Positions 6,896 to 9,769 of a stretch of DNA of 9,769 bases are shown one piece after another. Both the position numbers and the translations under genes were made by a program. Source of the stretch: Methanobacteriota archaeon (GTDB lineage Archaea; Thermoplasmatota; Poseidoniia; Poseidoniales; Poseidoniaceae). Location: assembly GCA_002707335.2 (NCBI GenBank), contig PAMN02000043.1, forward strand, positions 1 through 9,769, given 5' to 3'. Under the pieces are notes generated by a model. That model was not told the DNA's origin. It did no database searches and was given only the letters and a program-made list of their open reading frames with translations. Within the stretch, counting starts at the first letter, position 1. Every line of letters begins with the position of its first letter.

Positions 6896-7678
6896 ATGGA
6901 GTTGTTTTCAGAGAGGATAATCGATCGCCACAGAAGATGGTGGATTGAAAAGGAACTCCACCCACACAAAAATTTGGCTGGCAAGATCAAAGGCCCAGAA
7001 TACGTATTCAATGCGGGACACAAGGTGCCAACGATTTACCATGTTGGCGATAAAGCCGAATCTTTGCCTAAATTCAAAAAACTTCCCGAAAGGTTCGTAA
7101 TCAAACCAACAAAAGGTTGGTCTGCAAAGAATGTTTTTGTAATGGTTGATGGTGTAAATCTCCTTGATCAAAAGAAGTGGAAAAGAAATCAAATTGTCAA
7201 ATCTTTAGAGAAGAATTCAGAATTAGATAGTAATGATCGAGTCAAACTACTTGTAGAGGAGTTTCTTGTAAATTGGGACGGAGTCTTTGGAATTCCTTTG
7301 GATTACAAATTTTTTATGTTTGGAGGGGAAATCGCTTTTTGCCACATAATCAAAAGACTCAGCAATACAGACACATCAAGAAACCTGCATTGGTATGTTG
7401 ACGAAAATTTTGAATCAATCGGTATGAAAATTATAACCACTCAGAATCCCGAAACTGAGCTTTGTTCTAAACCAACCTGTTGGGACGATTTAGTTTCGAC
7501 TGCTAAGGGGTTAGGGGAAAAACTTGACATGTTCATGAGAATAGACCTTTATGGGACCACGCGAGGCGCAGTTTTTGGAGAATTTACTCCACAACCACAT
7601 GGGGGAAGAGGATATACAATTGAGGCTGACAAATGGTTGGGGTCATTATGGAGCGGAATTGAAGGCGCAGGAAATTAA
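6896..7678 (+). CDS. TupA-like ATP-grasp ligase
   Basis: A 260-residue ATP-grasp enzyme resembling the family named after TupA, the teichuronopeptide biosynthesis protein of alkaliphilic Bacillus. The family is thought to form an ATP-dependent amide (or similar) bond on a carboxylate of a surface polymer. Visible motifs are RFVIKPTKGWSAKNVF (66-81, the nucleotide-binding lysine region), LLVEEFL (118-124), PLDYKFFMFGGEI (134-146), the metal/acid segment MRIDLYG (214-220) and GEFTPQPHGGRG (228-239), equivalent to the family's GExTxxPxGG. ATG 6896 lies 4 bases after the fusion-gene stop; upstream TGTGATT gives only a weak Shine-Dalgarno. It is the last gene of the operon, and its stop shares the bases TTAA with the convergent glycosyltransferase gene. 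A nearby uronic-acid-forming dehydrogenase supplies a plausible acceptor carboxylate. The substrate is inferred, not seen. Confidence 0.85.
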   Translation: MELFSERIIDRHRRWWIEKELHPHKNLAGKIKGPEYVFNAGHKVPTIYHVGDKAESLPKFKKLPERFVIKPTKGWSAKNVFVMVDGVNLLDQKKWKRNQIVKSLEKNSELDSNDRVKLLVEEFLVNWDGVFGIPLDYKFFMFGGEIAFCHIIKRLSNTDTSRNLHWYVDENFESIGMKIITTQNPETELCSKPTCWDDLVSTAKGLGEKLDMFMRIDLYGTTRGAVFGEFTPQPHGGRGYTIEADKWLGSLWSGIEGAGN

Positions 7679-8997
7679 TCCAATGTTTGGATAATCATTT
7701 CAGCAACTTCTATCGCGCCATTGCTAATTTTTTGATCTTCACAATAAGATTTCATTGATTTCCTGTTTTCTTCAACCATTAAGTAATCTATTGCTCTTTC
7801 AATGCTGGAATCATTTGGTTCTAAAATGACTTTACAACAACCAATATCTTCTCCGGATTTTACTCTTGCGACTTGATCATCCATTCCAGTCGCTGTATTT
7901 GGAATAAAAATTGTTGGAAGGGCGAAAGAAACCGCCTCATGATATGAGTTGTAACCACCAGCCATTATTGCGAAATCAAACCCATTGAAAGATTTTGAAT
8001 TCGGATAATCTCGAACTACTCGGATTCTTTCGCCAGTAACATCAATTCTCTTACCAATTATAGATTCACCTATCACAATCTCGACATTCTCATACCTGTT
8101 TAATACATCAACAACGTTCTGTAACAGACTCTCAATGTCATTAATTTTTCCAGCCCCTAGTTGAACATAGACTGCTAACTTATCGGCAGATATTCCTAGG
8201 CGAGTTCTTGTGATATCTCTTGTATCTAAATCAGCCGTCTGCAATAACCGGATTGGGTTCACAGTTTTGATTGGAGTTTTATGCTCAATTTCCTCTTCGG
8301 GTCTCGATGTGCTGTCAGTTGGGCGAATAATGTGATGGAAATGTTGGATGCTGTCCACTGGGATTTTTGTGGCACCTTTTTTGAAGGTACCTCGGCTTAA
8401 CCAAAAATTGGTCAAACCCTTGCGATTGTTTATTGAATTAAGCATGCCCCTGTATGGGAACGCACCGTCAAATACGAAAATGCTAGGTCTGTGAATTTCA
8501 AACACTGTCCCTAAAATTTCCTCTGTTATTGCATTCCATTCCGCAGCTGTCATTTCATTGAACATATATTTGCCAGGCAGATGGTATGAAGCAAAACCTT
8601 CACTCTCTACCAAATGCAATGCTGACATTGTTGTTACAAATACAATTTCCACATCTGAGTCTTGTTTTCTTATCTGTCTAGCAACAGCAAATAATCTAGT
8701 AAAATGTCCTAGACCTACGCCATTTGTTGGAAAGAGCACAACACATCTTTTGGGGTTTAGAATAATTTTTTCACTATTGATTCTGCTTAATGGCAATCGT
8801 CCTAATCGTTCTAAGATATATTTTGCAAAGAAGAAAATCAACCAGAATGGAAGAAAGATTAGCAAAGGTGGGAATTTTATGCATCTAGTAATAATTGTTC
8901 CAATTCGAAACGAGAAAGAATTTCGAATTCTATCTAACTCTCTACTCGCCTTTTCTCTTCGGATTCTAAGAAGATATTCTTCAGATACTTCGTCCAA
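7675..8997 (-). CDS. Membrane-anchored MurG/GT28-like glycosyltransferase
   Basis: A 440-residue GT-B glycosyltransferase. An N-terminal charged helix (1-27) leads into NSFSFRIGTI (26-35), a motif often found beside glycosyltransferase domains. A hydrophobic segment FPPLLIFLPFWLIFFF (42-57) is probably a membrane anchor or re-entrant helix. The catalytic part starts at CVVLFPTNGVGLGHFTR (85-101), where GxGHxxR is the GT28 N-terminal glycine loop. The C-terminal half has VYVQLGAGK (276-284) and the donor-binding segment AIMAGGYNSYHEAVSFALP (343-361) followed by TIFIPN, matching the MurG GGxxSxxEAxxxGxP pattern. The start is TTG 8997, decided by AGGAGG 6 bases upstream; no ATG lies near. The gene directly follows the nucleotide-sugar dehydrogenase in the same direction, so it probably uses a UDP-activated sugar. 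UDP-GlcNAc 2-epimerase shares the fold but lacks this glycine loop, so a transferase is preferred. Confidence 0.85.
   Translation of the reverse strand: MDEVSEEYLLRIRREKASRELDRIRNSFSFRIGTIITRCIKFPPLLIFLPFWLIFFFAKYILERLGRLPLSRINSEKIILNPKRCVVLFPTNGVGLGHFTRLFAVARQIRKQDSDVEIVFVTTMSALHLVESEGFASYHLPGKYMFNEMTAAEWNAITEEILGTVFEIHRPSIFVFDGAFPYRGMLNSINNRKGLTNFWLSRGTFKKGATKIPVDSIQHFHHIIRPTDSTSRPEEEIEHKTPIKTVNPIRLLQTADLDTRDITRTRLGISADKLAVYVQLGAGKINDIESLLQNVVDVLNRYENVEIVIGESIIGKRIDVTGERIRVVRDYPNSKSFNGFDFAIMAGGYNSYHEAVSFALPTIFIPNTATGMDDQVARVKSGEDIGCCKVILEPNDSSIERAIDYLMVEENRKSMKSYCEDQKISNGAIEVAEMIIQTLD
7728..7733 (+). terminator. T6 tract downstream of the + operon
   Basis: Six consecutive T residues lie 50 bases after the ATP-grasp stop, within the 3' end of the convergent gene. 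An oligo-T tract is the usual archaeal termination signal, and there is no intergenic space here for any other terminator. The run is short and this region is AT-rich, so chance is a fair alternative. Confidence 0.2.
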
Positions 8998-9001
8998 AAA
9001 A

Positions 9002-9009
9002 CCCCTCCT
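9002..9009 (-). promoter_or_regulatory. Shine-Dalgarno site overlapping the dehydrogenase stop
   Basis: On the - strand AGGAGGGG (9009 to 9002) overlaps the TAG stop of the upstream dehydrogenase (9010-9008) and is followed by TTTT and TTG. AGGAGG is 6 bases from the TTG, ideal spacing. It fixes the glycosyltransferase start and indicates a shared transcript. Confidence 0.75.
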
Positions 9010-9769
9010 ACATCGGCCGTCCTACGGCATGGACTTGCCAGCCATCGGACTCTAGAGAATTCAAATCGAGAACTCGTCGTCCATCGTACAAGATTGAATT
9101 CCGCATACGTGATGCAAGGCCAGCCCAATCGATTTCTCGACATGCCTTGTGAGCTGTAACGAGAACCGCTAGGTCATATCCTTCTGCAGAATCGATGTCG
9201 CTGACAACCTCTACGCCTTCTGGGAAATCTTCTGCATTGAGGTGAGGATCGTATGCTGCAACTGCAATATCTTTCGATTGCAGCGCTTCAGTCAGTGGTT
9301 CAGCAGGCGTTTCTCTAGGGTCTCCGACTTCTGCCTTGTATGACCAACCTAGAAGCAGAACTTTGCCTTCACCTGCTGGGACACCAGCCTTGTAGAGTAA
9401 TTCATTGAGAACACCTGCAACATGGATTGGCATGGTTCGATTTACCGCACGAGCCGCTGTAATTAGCTCAGCAGGAACTCCAACATCCGCTGCCCTTTGC
9501 ATCATGTAGTATGGGTCAACTGGAATACAGTGTCCTCCTACACCTACTCCTGGTGTATACCGGTGGAAGTTCCACTTAGTCGCTGCTGCAGAAAGAACAT
9601 CTTCCACATCAACATCTAGTTCAGGGAAAATACGTGCTAGTTCGTTAACAAGTGCAATATTGATGTCGCGCTGGACGTTTTCGATTACTTTAGCAGCCTC
9701 AGCAACTTCCAATTTTCCAACATAACGCACGTCTTCAGAAGTCAGACGACTATACAATCCGACAAGCCC
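9008..9769 (-). CDS. Nucleotide-sugar dehydrogenase, UDP-N-acetylhexosamine type (C-terminal part)
   Basis: The visible 253 residues are the central and C-terminal domains of a UDP-glucose/GDP-mannose dehydrogenase family enzyme, which oxidises a nucleotide sugar at C6 to a uronic acid using two NAD+. The gene continues past the window edge (the frame is open to 9769), so the N-terminal Rossmann domain is not seen. Visible features are AEAAKVIENVQRDINIAL with the active-site lysine, and the catalytic cysteine (codon 9529-9527) in VGVGGHCIPVDPYY. The GGHCIPVDPYY form is typical of WecC/TviB/WbpA-type enzymes acting on UDP-GlcNAc or UDP-ManNAc; UDP-glucose dehydrogenases usually have GGxCxPKD. 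LLLGWSYKAEVGDPRETPAEP is the UDP-binding C-terminal motif, with GDPRETP in place of the common DDxRESP. Its higher GC content (31 of 60 in 9301-9360) contrasts with the adjoining transferase. The exact sugar is not determined. Confidence 0.93.
   Translation of the reverse strand, partial: GLVGLYSRLTSEDVRYVGKLEVAEAAKVIENVQRDINIALVNELARIFPELDVDVEDVLSAAATKWNFHRYTPGVGVGGHCIPVDPYYMMQRAADVGVPAELITAARAVNRTMPIHVAGVLNELLYKAGVPAGEGKVLLLGWSYKAEVGDPRETPAEPLTEALQSKDIAVAAYDPHLNAEDFPEGVEVVSDIDSAEGYDLAVLVTAHKACREIDWAGLASRMRNSILYDGRRVLDLNSLESDGWQVHAVGRPM

Noticed and set aside
7675..8997. UDP-GlcNAc 2-epimerase instead of glycosyltransferase
   Set aside because: It shares the GT-B fold, but the GLGHFTR loop and the GGYNSYHEA donor segment match the MurG/GT28 pattern.
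8558..9055. 165-codon open frame on the + strand
   Set aside because: It lies wholly antisense to the well-supported glycosyltransferase and the end of the dehydrogenase gene, and its translation shows no recognisable domain.
1..9769. CRISPR arrays, tRNA/rRNA genes, insertion sequences, att sites, long direct repeats
   Set aside because: None was seen on reading the sequence. The TPR periodicity in 5095-6030 is at protein level and does not form a DNA repeat.

Overview
The window holds nine protein-coding genes and no RNA genes. Two are small redox/iron-sulfur genes (BolA and a CGFS monothiol glutaredoxin), one is a cysteate-synthase-like PLP enzyme, and six form a cell-surface polysaccharide locus. 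The organism is probably an archaeon, perhaps a marine planktonic euryarchaeon such as Marine Group II/III. This is an inference, not a proof. In favour are a cysteate synthase of the type known from methanogens, several starts with no Shine-Dalgarno sequence beside others with a strong one, and TTG/GTG starts. The BolA-glutaredoxin pair is more typical of bacteria and aerobic lineages, so a bacterium is not excluded.

Layout. 1-723 (+): BolA and glutaredoxin, closely spaced. 738-1985 (-): cysteate synthase, convergent with glutaredoxin. 1986-2130: a divergent intergenic region, the longest in the window. 2131-7678 (+): a tight operon of an ABC-2 permease, its ATPase, a 1052-residue fusion protein (dimethylformamidase-like domain, TPR array, family-2 glycosyltransferase) and a TupA-like ATP-grasp ligase. 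7675-8997 (-): a membrane-anchored MurG/GT28-like glycosyltransferase. 9008-9769 (-): the C-terminal part of a nucleotide-sugar dehydrogenase that runs off the window.

How the parts fit (inference): the dehydrogenase would supply a UDP-N-acetylhexosaminuronic acid, and the two glycosyltransferases would build a glycan. The ATP-grasp enzyme could attach an amino acid or other amine to a uronic-acid carboxylate. The ABC-2 pair would move the lipid-linked product across the membrane. The dimethylformamidase-like domain, apparently with a degenerate metal site, is the least explained part. Base composition falls sharply inside this locus (sampled lines 28-42% GC) compared with both flanks (45-52%), which suggests a variable or horizontally acquired surface-glycan cassette.

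The most interesting items are the three-part fusion protein, the teichuronopeptide-like logic of the locus, and cysteate synthase outside an obvious coenzyme M context.
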